The notes under the pieces: model-generated
Told to the model about the DNA's origin: nothing
The model's database searches: none
Seen by the model: the letters and a program-made list of their open reading frames with translations, nothing else
Program-made: the position numbers and the translations under genes
Shown here: in pieces, positions 8,215-15,429 of the stretch
How the letters are laid out: each line of letters starts with the position of its first letter
Numbering within the stretch: position 1 is the first letter of the stretch
Source: an uncultured Fusibacter sp.
GTDB lineage: Bacteria > Bacillota > Clostridia > Peptostreptococcales > Acidaminobacteraceae
DNA length: 16,062 bases
Direction: 5' to 3'
Assembly: GCA_937958285.1 (NCBI GenBank)
Contig: CALFXQ010000358.1
Span: forward strand, 1-16,062

Positions 8215-9243
8215 CTATTGAAGGGATTTATTGTAGAGATCCGTCAAGACAGTAATTTGCTCTTGCCAAATTGTGCCGAAGTCCGAGCGATTTGCATATC
8301 CTGGTCTTTGATCTAGCGCATTGTTTTTTGCCCAGGTTTGGAAGTCTTCGCTCGCTACCGCTTTTTCTGCCGCTGCTTCAAAAGCAATTAAAGCTTCTTC
8401 TGGTGTACCTTTTTTTGCCAAAATACCTCGCATTGGTCCTAAAAGTGATTCTATGTTGTTCTCAGTGGTCGTCTCAACTTCTGGCAACATCGTGAGACGC
8501 TCTTGTGAAGCTGCAATAATGCCTATCATATCGCCTGATTCAATAAGACCTTTTGATTCAGCCGGGCCGGCAACAGCTAGTGATATATGGCCACCAATAA
8601 TTGCAGCATTAAGTTCAGCACCATTATTAAATGCAACAAGTGGTACATCTACCCCTGCAAGTTCAAATGTTTGTCTTACCATAAAGGCATCTACGCCAGT
8701 TACCGTTAAAACACCCACTTTTACTTTTCCAGGATTTGCCTTTATATACTCTATTAGCTCTTTGAAGTTTTTAAATGGTGCTTTTGATGAGGCCACAATA
8801 ACGTTTGTATCGTGTACTAGACGCGTTACTGGAATAAATTCTTCAGCGTAGTTAAAGCTCATTAAATTTTGGATATTAGCAAGCAATAAAGACTGTGTGC
8901 CAATCATATAAGTGTATCCGTCTGCTGGCTGTTTATTGGTATATTCTGAACCTTGTACACCGCCACCGCCTTCTACATTGTTGACCACTACAGGTACACC
9001 AAGTTCTTTTTCTAGTGCCAATGCAAAGGTTCTGAGGGTTGTGTCTGCACCACCTCCCGCTCCCCAAGGACATACGAGTTCGATCTTGCGCTCAAACTTA
9101 AAGCCTTCCACTGCGGCCACAGTTTCACCACCTGCTTGTGCTTGATCTGTCACGTCACTGGTTTCTTGAGGCTTTTGACATCCAGTAAGAACCAAGGCAC
9201 TCGCCAACGCTAAACCCAATAAGCTTCTTAGAATCTTCTTCAT
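8215..9243 (-). CDS. tctC: TctC, tricarboxylate-binding lipoprotein (Bug family)
   Basis: This is the extracytoplasmic solute receptor of the tripartite transporter. The N-terminus has a lysine start (MKKILR), a hydrophobic stretch and a lipobox LTGC with the lipidated Cys at 22, followed by a Gln/Thr-rich linker. It is therefore membrane-anchored, as expected for a Gram-positive cell wall. The mature part shows the Bug/TctC hallmarks: a PWGAGGGADTTLR loop near residues 60-72, then NNVEGGGGVQGS. The length of 342 residues is usual. The ATG at 9243 has AAAAGGGG upstream. It lies 36 bases after the hydratase gene and is followed by a stem-loop. The ligand is probably citrate, aconitate or isocitrate by context. 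Confidence 0.95.
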   Translation of the reverse strand: MKKILRSLLGLALASALVLTGCQKPQETSDVTDQAQAGGETVAAVEGFKFERKIELVCPWGAGGGADTTLRTFALALEKELGVPVVVNNVEGGGGVQGSEYTNKQPADGYTYMIGTQSLLLANIQNLMSFNYAEEFIPVTRLVHDTNVIVASSKAPFKNFKELIEYIKANPGKVKVGVLTVTGVDAFMVRQTFELAGVDVPLVAFNNGAELNAAIIGGHISLAVAGPAESKGLIESGDMIGIIAASQERLTMLPEVETTTENNIESLLGPMRGILAKKGTPEEALIAFEAAAEKAVASEDFQTWAKNNALDQRPGYANRSDFGTIWQEQITVLTDLYNKSLQ

Positions 9244-9279
9244 TTGGAACCCCTTTTCTTTTTATAAAATGATTTTCTA

Positions 9280-11604
9280 TCAACAGTGACCCGCGTCACT
9301 TGTCGTAGTGTTGTGGTAGTAATTGATTAAACTACCCGCTAGCAATACACTGCGCTCTACTGGTGTGAGCTGTCCAATTTCGAGAACGAGTGTGTGCTTT
9401 AATTGGCCTGCCTTGCAATAAAGACGAGCTGTGATATTGTTGCTTTCATCAATTAAAGATTTTCTAATATGCATAAGCATTAGCCAATCTCCTATTTCAA
9501 AATTAGCGGCCAGAAATGTCTCTTGAGAAGGCATCAACAATGGCAACATTCCCCAGTTTATCAAATTTGAACGATATCTCTTTGTCGCATATTCGGTGGC
9601 GATATTCGCCCAACCCCCGAGAACCTTTTGGCATGAAGCCGCTTGCTCTCTTGCGGAGCCATCTCCAGGCTTGATAGCGGCGATTAAAGAACCCCAGCCC
9701 CAATTTTCAGCAGTATCCTCTTGTATCAGCCCATCCAAATGTCTATGGCTCACTTCATTCCAAAGCGCGCTTATATCCTTTTCTCCCCTTTTAACCAGTT
9801 GCCTGAGCGTTTCTAATTGCTTAGTGGCACTTGTACGTCCCACATAATTCGGATCTTTTCTCGACAAGGTATACTGAGCAAGTCTTGAGGGGTTTGAACG
9901 ATAGGAGGACGTCTCACCGGATGGAATCAGCTCGTCTGTCGTCGTTATAGGATCTGTTAACACCGAAGCTACAGAGAGTATTAAGTGTTCCGGCAATGGG
10001 CTCATCTCGGGCCAAGGTTCAATATTTGGCCCCTCTATCACCTCGATTGTTTGATCTGCAGCATGATAGCCACTATAGACACGATTTTTATAAACGCTAT
10101 CGTCGAAGGTATAAGTACCTAATGGAGGTTTATTTGTGAGATTCAAGGCACTTGTCAATTGACCACCATTCGCAGCGGTTGCAGCAATGGATCTTGCATC
10201 CATTAGTGCCACAGCAGCCATCTGTCCATCTTTAGGAATAGCACCCTCGCGATTTGGAAAATTTCTAGTGGTGTGACGCACTGATAAACCTTTGTGGTTA
10301 GGTACATCACCTGCACCAAAACAAGGTCCACAAAATGCAGTTCTCCATATTGCACCACTTTGCATAAGGCTACTTGCAATGCCCTGGTTGACCAGAGCGA
10401 TTTGTGTCGGCTGACTTGAGGGATAGATACTGAGACTAAAGAAACCATTGCCTGTACTTTGATCTCTTAAATAGGTTTCCGCTGCAGATATGTTCTCGTA
10501 TGTACCACCTGCACACCCTGCAATAATTCCCTGCTGAACATATATCGCTTCCTTGCCCTGTGCATTTTTTTGTATATATTGCTGCCAGTTCAAGTCCGAG
10601 GGTTTTAATCCCGTCATATGCACAGCTTCACCCTCTGCTACTTTGAGTATATCTCTAGGAAAATCGATCAAATCACGGAGTCTGTAGACATGACTCGGGT
10701 GAAATGGCAAAGCAATCATGGGTTCTATTTCAGATAAGTCAACTTCAATTATGCCATCGTAATAGGCAATATCATCGGGCTCGAGCTTATAGTAAGCCTC
10801 TTTACGACCATGTATTGCATAATATTGCTCCACTTTTGAGTCCGTTTTCCAAATGGAACTCAAGCAGGTTGTCTCCGTTGTCATCACATCGATGCCATTT
10901 CGATATTCCACGGAAAGGCCATCCACACCGGGTCCAATAAACTCTAAGACTTTGTTTGTAACAAAACCATTTGAGAAAACGGACTTAACCAAAAGCAGCG
11001 CCACGTCTTGTGGGCCAACGCCTTGTTTGGGAGCGCCCTTTAAGTAAACACCTACCACCTTTGGATAGGGCATATCGTAAGTGCGCTGCATCAATTGCTT
11101 TGCCAACTCACCGCCGCCTTCTCCAATAGCCATGGTCCCTAACGCACCGTAACGCGTATGGCTATCTGATCCTAAAATCATATGGCCAACTGAAGCCATA
11201 GTCTCCCGCATGTATTGGTGTATAACCGCTAAATGGGGTGGTACATAAATCCCACCATAACGTCTCGCAGCAGTATGAGCAAATAGATGGTCATCCTCAT
11301 TAATGGTACCGCCAACTGCTGCAAGGCTATTGTGACAATTTGTAAGTACATATGGAACTGGGAATGCCTTCATACCACTAGCTCTTGCAGTTTGTATAAT
11401 CCCTACATAGGTGATGTCGTGGGAGGCGAGAGCATCAAATTTAAGACTTAAGTGTTCCATGTTCTCATTTGTTTGATGTGCCCTTAAAATTTTGTAGGTC
11501 ATCGTTCCTGTTCGTGCCTTCCGATGTTCATCATCTATAAGGGCAATGCTTTCTAAAAGAGCACCTGCCTGAAGATAACCACCCTCGGGATTTAATCGAA
11601 TCAT
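9280..11604 (-). CDS. aconitase-superfamily hydratase (YbhJ-like), single-chain with swivel domain
   Basis: This is a 4Fe-4S hydro-lyase of about 774 residues that probably interconverts a tricarboxylate such as citrate, cis-aconitate or isocitrate. Its length and overall pattern resemble the uncharacterised E. coli YbhJ type rather than AcnA/AcnB. Visible motifs (numbering from the Met at 11607) are LGSDSHTRYGALGT at 145-158, GCAGGTYEN with Cys365, and FCGPCFG with Cys426 and Cys429. These give the three cluster ligands. RNFPNREG follows, and SAREQAA in the C-terminal swivel domain matches the aconitase SSREHAA. All key residues seem intact. GGAGG favours the second ATG (11604). It follows citF directly, inside the lyase-transport operon. 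The exact substrate is not known for this subfamily. Confidence 0.85.
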   Translation of the reverse strand: MIRLNPEGGYLQAGALLESIALIDDEHRKARTGTMTYKILRAHQTNENMEHLSLKFDALASHDITYVGIIQTARASGMKAFPVPYVLTNCHNSLAAVGGTINEDDHLFAHTAARRYGGIYVPPHLAVIHQYMRETMASVGHMILGSDSHTRYGALGTMAIGEGGGELAKQLMQRTYDMPYPKVVGVYLKGAPKQGVGPQDVALLLVKSVFSNGFVTNKVLEFIGPGVDGLSVEYRNGIDVMTTETTCLSSIWKTDSKVEQYYAIHGRKEAYYKLEPDDIAYYDGIIEVDLSEIEPMIALPFHPSHVYRLRDLIDFPRDILKVAEGEAVHMTGLKPSDLNWQQYIQKNAQGKEAIYVQQGIIAGCAGGTYENISAAETYLRDQSTGNGFFSLSIYPSSQPTQIALVNQGIASSLMQSGAIWRTAFCGPCFGAGDVPNHKGLSVRHTTRNFPNREGAIPKDGQMAAVALMDARSIAATAANGGQLTSALNLTNKPPLGTYTFDDSVYKNRVYSGYHAADQTIEVIEGPNIEPWPEMSPLPEHLILSVASVLTDPITTTDELIPSGETSSYRSNPSRLAQYTLSRKDPNYVGRTSATKQLETLRQLVKRGEKDISALWNEVSHRHLDGLIQEDTAENWGWGSLIAAIKPGDGSAREQAASCQKVLGGWANIATEYATKRYRSNLINWGMLPLLMPSQETFLAANFEIGDWLMLMHIRKSLIDESNNITARLYCKAGQLKHTLVLEIGQLTPVERSVLLAGSLINYYHNTTTSDAGHC

Positions 11605-11613
11605 CATCGCCTC

Positions 11614-13053
11614 CTACCGCTTGACTTGGTAGATATGATCTAACGTGTACCCCGTGCGGTGTTTGACCACCCCCACTACACGGTTTGTATACTGAATGGC
11701 CACGGGTGTGCCCGTTATAGACTCCGCTCTTTCTTTTAGTTCTTCTATGCTACATAAAGGTAAACCAGCATTTGCTAAGCGCGCTATCAAATCGGGTCGT
11801 TGTGGATTGACCGCAATACCTTGGTCTGTAACAACTACATCCACTGTATCGCCAGATGTGACAATGGTATTCACGCGTGCTAAAATGCTTGGCATGCGCC
11901 CACGCACTAATGGCACAACGATGATAGAGAGTTGGGCAGATGCGGATGTATCTGGATGTCCACCAACTGCGCCTCGTATAATGCCATCGGAACCTGTGAG
12001 TACATTGACATTGAAGTTCACATCTACCTCTAAAGCGCTGAGTACAACCATATCAAGGCGATTGACAGCGCCGCCCATTGCTGCGGGCGTCGCATAATAT
12101 TGAGCATCTACGACTTGATGATAAGGATTCTCTTGAATGCTTTTTACAGCGTCTAAGTCAAAGCTCTGTACATCTAATAGCTTTTTTACATACCCTGCCT
12201 CGTGCAATTTCACAATTTGACTCGTGATGCCCCCTAGGGCAAAACTCGCCCTAATGTTCTTCGAATCCATATGTTCCTTCAGAAAACGTGTAACAGCAAG
12301 CGATGCACCGCCCGTGCCTGTTTGAAATGAAAACCCATCCTCAAATAATCCAGCGTTCAACATCACATCACATGCCAACTTTGCAATTTTTATATCTTTG
12401 GGATTAGTACTATAGCGCGTTGCACCAGAAGAAATCCCCTTGGGATCGCCAATATAATCGAGTTTAACGATGCCATCTACCTGATTTTGTTTGATTGCGC
12501 ATGGGGTGTTGGGATATGTCACGATATGTTGTGTAAGAAGCACCACATAATTGGCATACTGTGCATCGACCATAGCGTATCCCAGTGAGCCACATGCTGC
12601 AGAATTGTCACCATCTCGATTAAATCCATTGGCATTACCCATATCATCGCACGCTGGGACGCCTAAAAATGCAACGTCGATGACAATTTCCCGCGATGCA
12701 ATTGCCTCAGCGCGGTTTCCATGTGATCGAAAGACGATAGGTTCTTCCATCAAGCCATTAGAAATGCTGTTGGCTAACTCTCCACGCAAGCCACTGGTCT
12801 CAATTCGTTTGACTATACCTCTATCGATATACTCGATAAGCGGTGCGTGGATATCTGAGAGGGAACTTGCGGCAATTGTAAGTCCCTTAATTCCCTTTTG
12901 TGAAATCACAGCCATCACTTGATTGATAATTGCATCGCCGTTTCTGAAGTGATGATGAAAGGATATTGTCATGCCATCTGTAAGTCCTGATCGTTCTATA
13001 GCCACTTCTATAGAGTCCATCAGCTTGTTTGTACGAATCGCGGTTGCCTTCAC
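11614..13053 (-). CDS. citF: CitF, citrate lyase alpha subunit (citrate:acetyl-ACP transferase)
   Basis: CitF swaps the acetyl group on the CitD prosthetic arm for citrate, giving citryl-ACP and acetate; CitE then cleaves the citryl group. The family motif SFHHHFRNGDAI is at about residues 31-42. GSDGIIRGAVGGHPDTSASA and VTDQGIAVNPQRPDL in the C-terminal half are typical. The length of 479 residues is slightly shorter than the enterobacterial protein but complete. The start is GTG at 13053 with GGGGG upstream, overlapping the end region of citE. It ends six bases before the hydratase start, so citD-E-F-hydratase are tightly coupled. Confidence 0.95.
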   Translation of the reverse strand: MKATAIRTNKLMDSIEVAIERSGLTDGMTISFHHHFRNGDAIINQVMAVISQKGIKGLTIAASSLSDIHAPLIEYIDRGIVKRIETSGLRGELANSISNGLMEEPIVFRSHGNRAEAIASREIVIDVAFLGVPACDDMGNANGFNRDGDNSAACGSLGYAMVDAQYANYVVLLTQHIVTYPNTPCAIKQNQVDGIVKLDYIGDPKGISSGATRYSTNPKDIKIAKLACDVMLNAGLFEDGFSFQTGTGGASLAVTRFLKEHMDSKNIRASFALGGITSQIVKLHEAGYVKKLLDVQSFDLDAVKSIQENPYHQVVDAQYYATPAAMGGAVNRLDMVVLSALEVDVNFNVNVLTGSDGIIRGAVGGHPDTSASAQLSIIVVPLVRGRMPSILARVNTIVTSGDTVDVVVTDQGIAVNPQRPDLIARLANAGLPLCSIEELKERAESITGTPVAIQYTNRVVGVVKHRTGYTLDHIYQVKR

Positions 13054-13055
13054 TG

Positions 13056-13976
13056 CTAACCCCCTATGTTATCGAAAACTACCGTGTTTTCCACCACTCC
13101 AGCGGCGATCGCGAGCGCTATCACGCGCTGAGCCCGCAAAACTACAGGACGATCTATCATCTTTCCGTTTAAACTCACCACGCCCAGACCCTTTTCGTCT
13201 GCTTCGCGTATCGCTTCAATAATTGCCTGCGCCTTTTCAATTTCATTTGGCGAAGGGGTGTACAATTGGTTGACTGGGGCGATTTGCCTCGGATTTATCA
13301 CTGATTTACCATCGAAACCCATTTGCTTAATAAGTGCTACTTCTGCGCAAAAGCCCTCTTCATCATTTACATCTGAGAAAACTGTGTCTAACGCTGAGAT
13401 ACCTGCTGCGCGAGCTGCAAAGACAATCATACTTCGCGCTGTAAAAAGTTCAGTGCCCTCAGGCGACCTCGTCGTTTTTAAATCTGTGACAAAATCTTCT
13501 GCTCCAATGGCAATGCCAATTAGTCGCTTAGAGGCAGTGGCAATTGCATGTACATTCAAAATCCCTTGACCACTTTCGATTGCCGCCATTAACCCTACAG
13601 AGCCCTTTTGAATCCCCAATACTTCTTCGCAATGATCAATCCACTGCTCAGCCTCTAACACATCACCTGCATGCTCTGTCTTTGGGAGCCTAATCACCTG
13701 AACACCTGCTTCAATCATCGACATCACATCGGCCTTGCCGTGTGGTGTGTTTAGGGGATTTACTCGGACCACCAGTTCCACATCCCCATAATTAAAGGTC
13801 TTAAGCGCTTGATGCACTAGGTCCCTAGCAGCATCTTTCTCGGTTATTTTCACAGAATCCTCTAAATCAAACATCAAGGCATCTGCACCATATAGATGAG
13901 CATCCGGCATCATACTGGGATTATTTCCTGGGATAAACAACATCGTTCTTCGCAATCGATTCTTAACAAATCTCAT
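13056..13976 (-). CDS. citE: CitE, citrate lyase beta subunit (citryl-ACP lyase)
   Basis: CitE cleaves citryl-ACP to oxaloacetate and regenerates acetyl-ACP; it belongs to the CitE/malyl-CoA lyase TIM-barrel family. Visible motifs are RRTMLFIPGNNPSM near the N-terminus, ADALMFDLEDSV with the metal-site acid residues, VVRVNPLNTP, IRLPKTE, AAIESGQGILN and GFDGKSVINPRQI. The frame is open to an ATG at 14000, but a GGGGGG ribosome site five bases before the ATG at 13976 marks that as the start. The protein then has 306 residues, normal for the family. It starts 11 bases after the citD stop codon. Confidence 0.95.
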   Translation of the reverse strand: MRFVKNRLRRTMLFIPGNNPSMMPDAHLYGADALMFDLEDSVKITEKDAARDLVHQALKTFNYGDVELVVRVNPLNTPHGKADVMSMIEAGVQVIRLPKTEHAGDVLEAEQWIDHCEEVLGIQKGSVGLMAAIESGQGILNVHAIATASKRLIGIAIGAEDFVTDLKTTRSPEGTELFTARSMIVFAARAAGISALDTVFSDVNDEEGFCAEVALIKQMGFDGKSVINPRQIAPVNQLYTPSPNEIEKAQAIIEAIREADEKGLGVVSLNGKMIDRPVVLRAQRVIALAIAAGVVENTVVFDNIGG

Positions 13977-13986
13977 CTCATCCCCC

Positions 13987-14271
13987 CTAGACTTGCTCAT
14001 TGTGAATTGACGAGGCTCTACTTATGGCAGTGCGCATTCTAGCAATAATGGTGCAATCCAATGCACCGCGATCAACGGCACGCACTTTGGCACTTTTTAC
14101 GCCCGCCGCCTGCAGTTCGCTTAGAATCACTTTGCGTATCTGTTCGCCAAATTGATAAATCACTGCACTCTCCAGATGTATCTCGATACCCGCTTCATCT
14201 TCAACGCAAAAGATTTGAATCAAAATATCACTAGATTCCAACGTTCCTGCGATTGCATCGCATATAATCAT
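13987..14271 (-). CDS. citD: CitD, citrate lyase acyl carrier protein (gamma subunit)
   Basis: CitD carries the phosphoribosyl-dephospho-CoA arm on which citrate is bound and cleaved. The modification motif AGTLESSD is near the N-terminus; Ser13 aligns with Ser14 of the E. coli protein. At 94 residues from this start it matches family length. The frame is open to 14304, but TAGGAGGAG placed six bases before the ATG at 14271 decides the start and removes a non-conserved extension. The upstream gene ends 13 bases before this start, with its stop inside the spacer, so the two are probably translationally linked. Confidence 0.95.
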   Translation of the reverse strand: MIICDAIAGTLESSDILIQIFCVEDEAGIEIHLESAVIYQFGEQIRKVILSELQAAGVKSAKVRAVDRGALDCTIIARMRTAISRASSIHNEQV

Positions 14272-14284
14272 ACATCTCCTCCTA

Positions 14285-15127
14285 TCAGATAACTTCAACT
14301 GCAATGTTGCTTAGTTTAATTAGGCGTGCGAAATCGTTGTGATATTTCGTCTCAACTTCACTGTTTAAATGGCTTATCATATAGACTTTCGATACGTGTA
14401 TTGGCCTTATCATGACATTCACCAAGTTCTTTACATCAAAAGCAGCGCGCGTCGACTCAATATCCCACTTAACGCTTTCTGGAAGGTTTGAAGTACTAAG
14501 TACAGATGACATTGTTACATCAGTAACATGCACAAAGCTATTGCCGAGACGATTCACCAACTTTCTTAAGATGCCTAGCTTTTCTTTAAGCACCGATGAA
14601 GAAAGTGCACCTCTTAATCCGACGACATGTATGTATTCCCAATCTGACCTTCTCTCTAGAAGACGGTTTACCCAAATGACATTTTCAGTCTTCGCTTGTG
14701 TTAATGTTTCGAGTGGAACAAACACCATGCTCGAGTCAAATGAACTAATGCGATATGCACAATTCTCTAAAGGGCCATATAGCCCCAAACCCCATATTTG
14801 AGTCATTAGGGTAAGGTTAGACGACATAAAGCGAATGGCAGGTTCAAAACACAATTTTTCTAAGGCCAAGCTATTGTATTTGTTTGCAAAAATAAAAGCT
14901 CTAGAAAAGCGTTGTGCCTTTAGGTATGCTACTACGCCTTCAAAAAGAAGCATCATGTATTCATTAATTGCATACTCTTCACGCCACACGAACTGCAAAG
15001 CCACATTTCCATTTATAAGCATTGCTGCAACAACTTCAATTGGGTTCTCAATATAGCATATAGTCATTGCAGTTGAGTCCTTACATAGTGCATACCACTG
15101 CAAAACATGTTTGCGTTTCAAGAGCAC
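14285..15127 (-). CDS. degenerate CitC-like protein (GNAT-like plus inactive ligase-like domain)
   Basis: There is no obvious annotation, but the protein can be aligned by eye along most of its length with the citC product at 3850-4884. The first half is GNAT-like (FIFANKYNSLALEKLCFEP against VYTKPENARVFESIGF). The second half follows the ligase domain, for example ISHLNSEVETKYHN against IGTEPYSLVTAYYN and IAVEVI against IEVEVL. The nucleotide-binding NPFTLGH has become VPLETLTQ, and the protein ends at residue 280 (numbered from 15127), before the place of ISASRVR. It is therefore probably a pseudo-ligase without ATP-dependent activity. The GTG at 15127 has no ribosome site. The frame stays open upstream to about 15225, and homology suggests a start near 15202 (an ATT after GGGGGTGATGAG). 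It sits between citG and citD. Its role is unknown; a regulatory or scaffolding role for CitC or CitD is only a guess. Confidence 0.7.
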   Translation of the reverse strand: MLLKRKHVLQWYALCKDSTAMTICYIENPIEVVAAMLINGNVALQFVWREEYAINEYMMLLFEGVVAYLKAQRFSRAFIFANKYNSLALEKLCFEPAIRFMSSNLTLMTQIWGLGLYGPLENCAYRISSFDSSMVFVPLETLTQAKTENVIWVNRLLERRSDWEYIHVVGLRGALSSSVLKEKLGILRKLVNRLGNSFVHVTDVTMSSVLSTSNLPESVKWDIESTRAAFDVKNLVNVMIRPIHVSKVYMISHLNSEVETKYHNDFARLIKLSNIAVEVI

Positions 15128-15202
15128 TTTAAGTTTTGCACTGTTTTTCTTTCTTTCACGACTTAAAACATATACCTTTGCATCTAAAATAGGATAACTA
15201 AT

Positions 15203-15214
15203 CTCATCACCCCC
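15203..15214 (-). promoter_or_regulatory. strong ribosome site before the CitC-like gene, with no in-frame ATG
   Basis: On the minus strand GGGGGTGATGAG is followed immediately by an in-frame ATT (15200-15202). The arrangement copies the citE start, where GGGGGGATGAG precedes ATG. An ATG at 15207 lies inside the motif but runs into a stop after seven codons. Either a rare ATT start is used, or one T is missing from the run at about 15186-15189. Confidence 0.45.
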
Positions 15215-15254
15215 GATAAATCCTTAAGTAAATCGAGTAAAAGAACATGAATAC

Positions 15255-15303
15255 AAAAACAAAAAAATCAGCACATAAAATCACTTGGATTTTACATACT
15301 GAT
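15255..15303 (-). terminator. intrinsic terminator or attenuator in the cit operon leader
   Basis: On the minus strand a 16-bp stem (arms 15288-15303 and 15267-15282, three G-U pairs in RNA, loop CAAGT) is followed at once by six T, a G and five T. It has the form of a Rho-independent terminator acting leftward. It lies after citG and before the CitC-like gene and citDEF, so it either ends the citG transcript or attenuates the rest of the operon. Confidence 0.7.
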
Positions 15304-15400
15304 CCTCAAGGGTTTTTCCCCGCAGTTATCAATAATTTCACTTTTTTAGAAGCCGTCAATTTACATCTGCATCGCTGCACCGAAATCAATCGACAACCAC

Positions 15401-15429
15401 ATTATAGCGTATTCGTTTTAATACTGCAA
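15401..15429 (-). promoter_or_regulatory. possible promoter at the end of citG
   Basis: On the minus strand TATAAT (15401-15406) lies 17 bases downstream of TTGCAG (15424-15429, a 3 of 6 match to the -35 consensus). It overlaps the last codons of citG. A transcript from here would have a leader of about 190 bases containing the terminator hairpin at 15255-15303. The -10 is perfect but the -35 is weak. Confidence 0.35.

Noticed and set aside
8321..8851. Long plus-strand frame of 176 codons opposite tctC
   Set aside because: It is antisense to a well-supported binding-protein gene and its product has no recognisable features; the length comes from the codon bias of tctC.
11696..12097. Plus-strand frame of 133 codons opposite citF (and similar ones at 12551-12922 and 14412-14801)
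   Set aside because: They mirror conserved coding sequence on the other strand and lack ribosome sites.
15306..15380. Possible 24-codon leader peptide on the minus strand ending three bases before the terminator stem
   Set aside because: It starts with GTG but has no ribosome site and no run of codons for a regulatory amino acid, so it cannot be told from chance.
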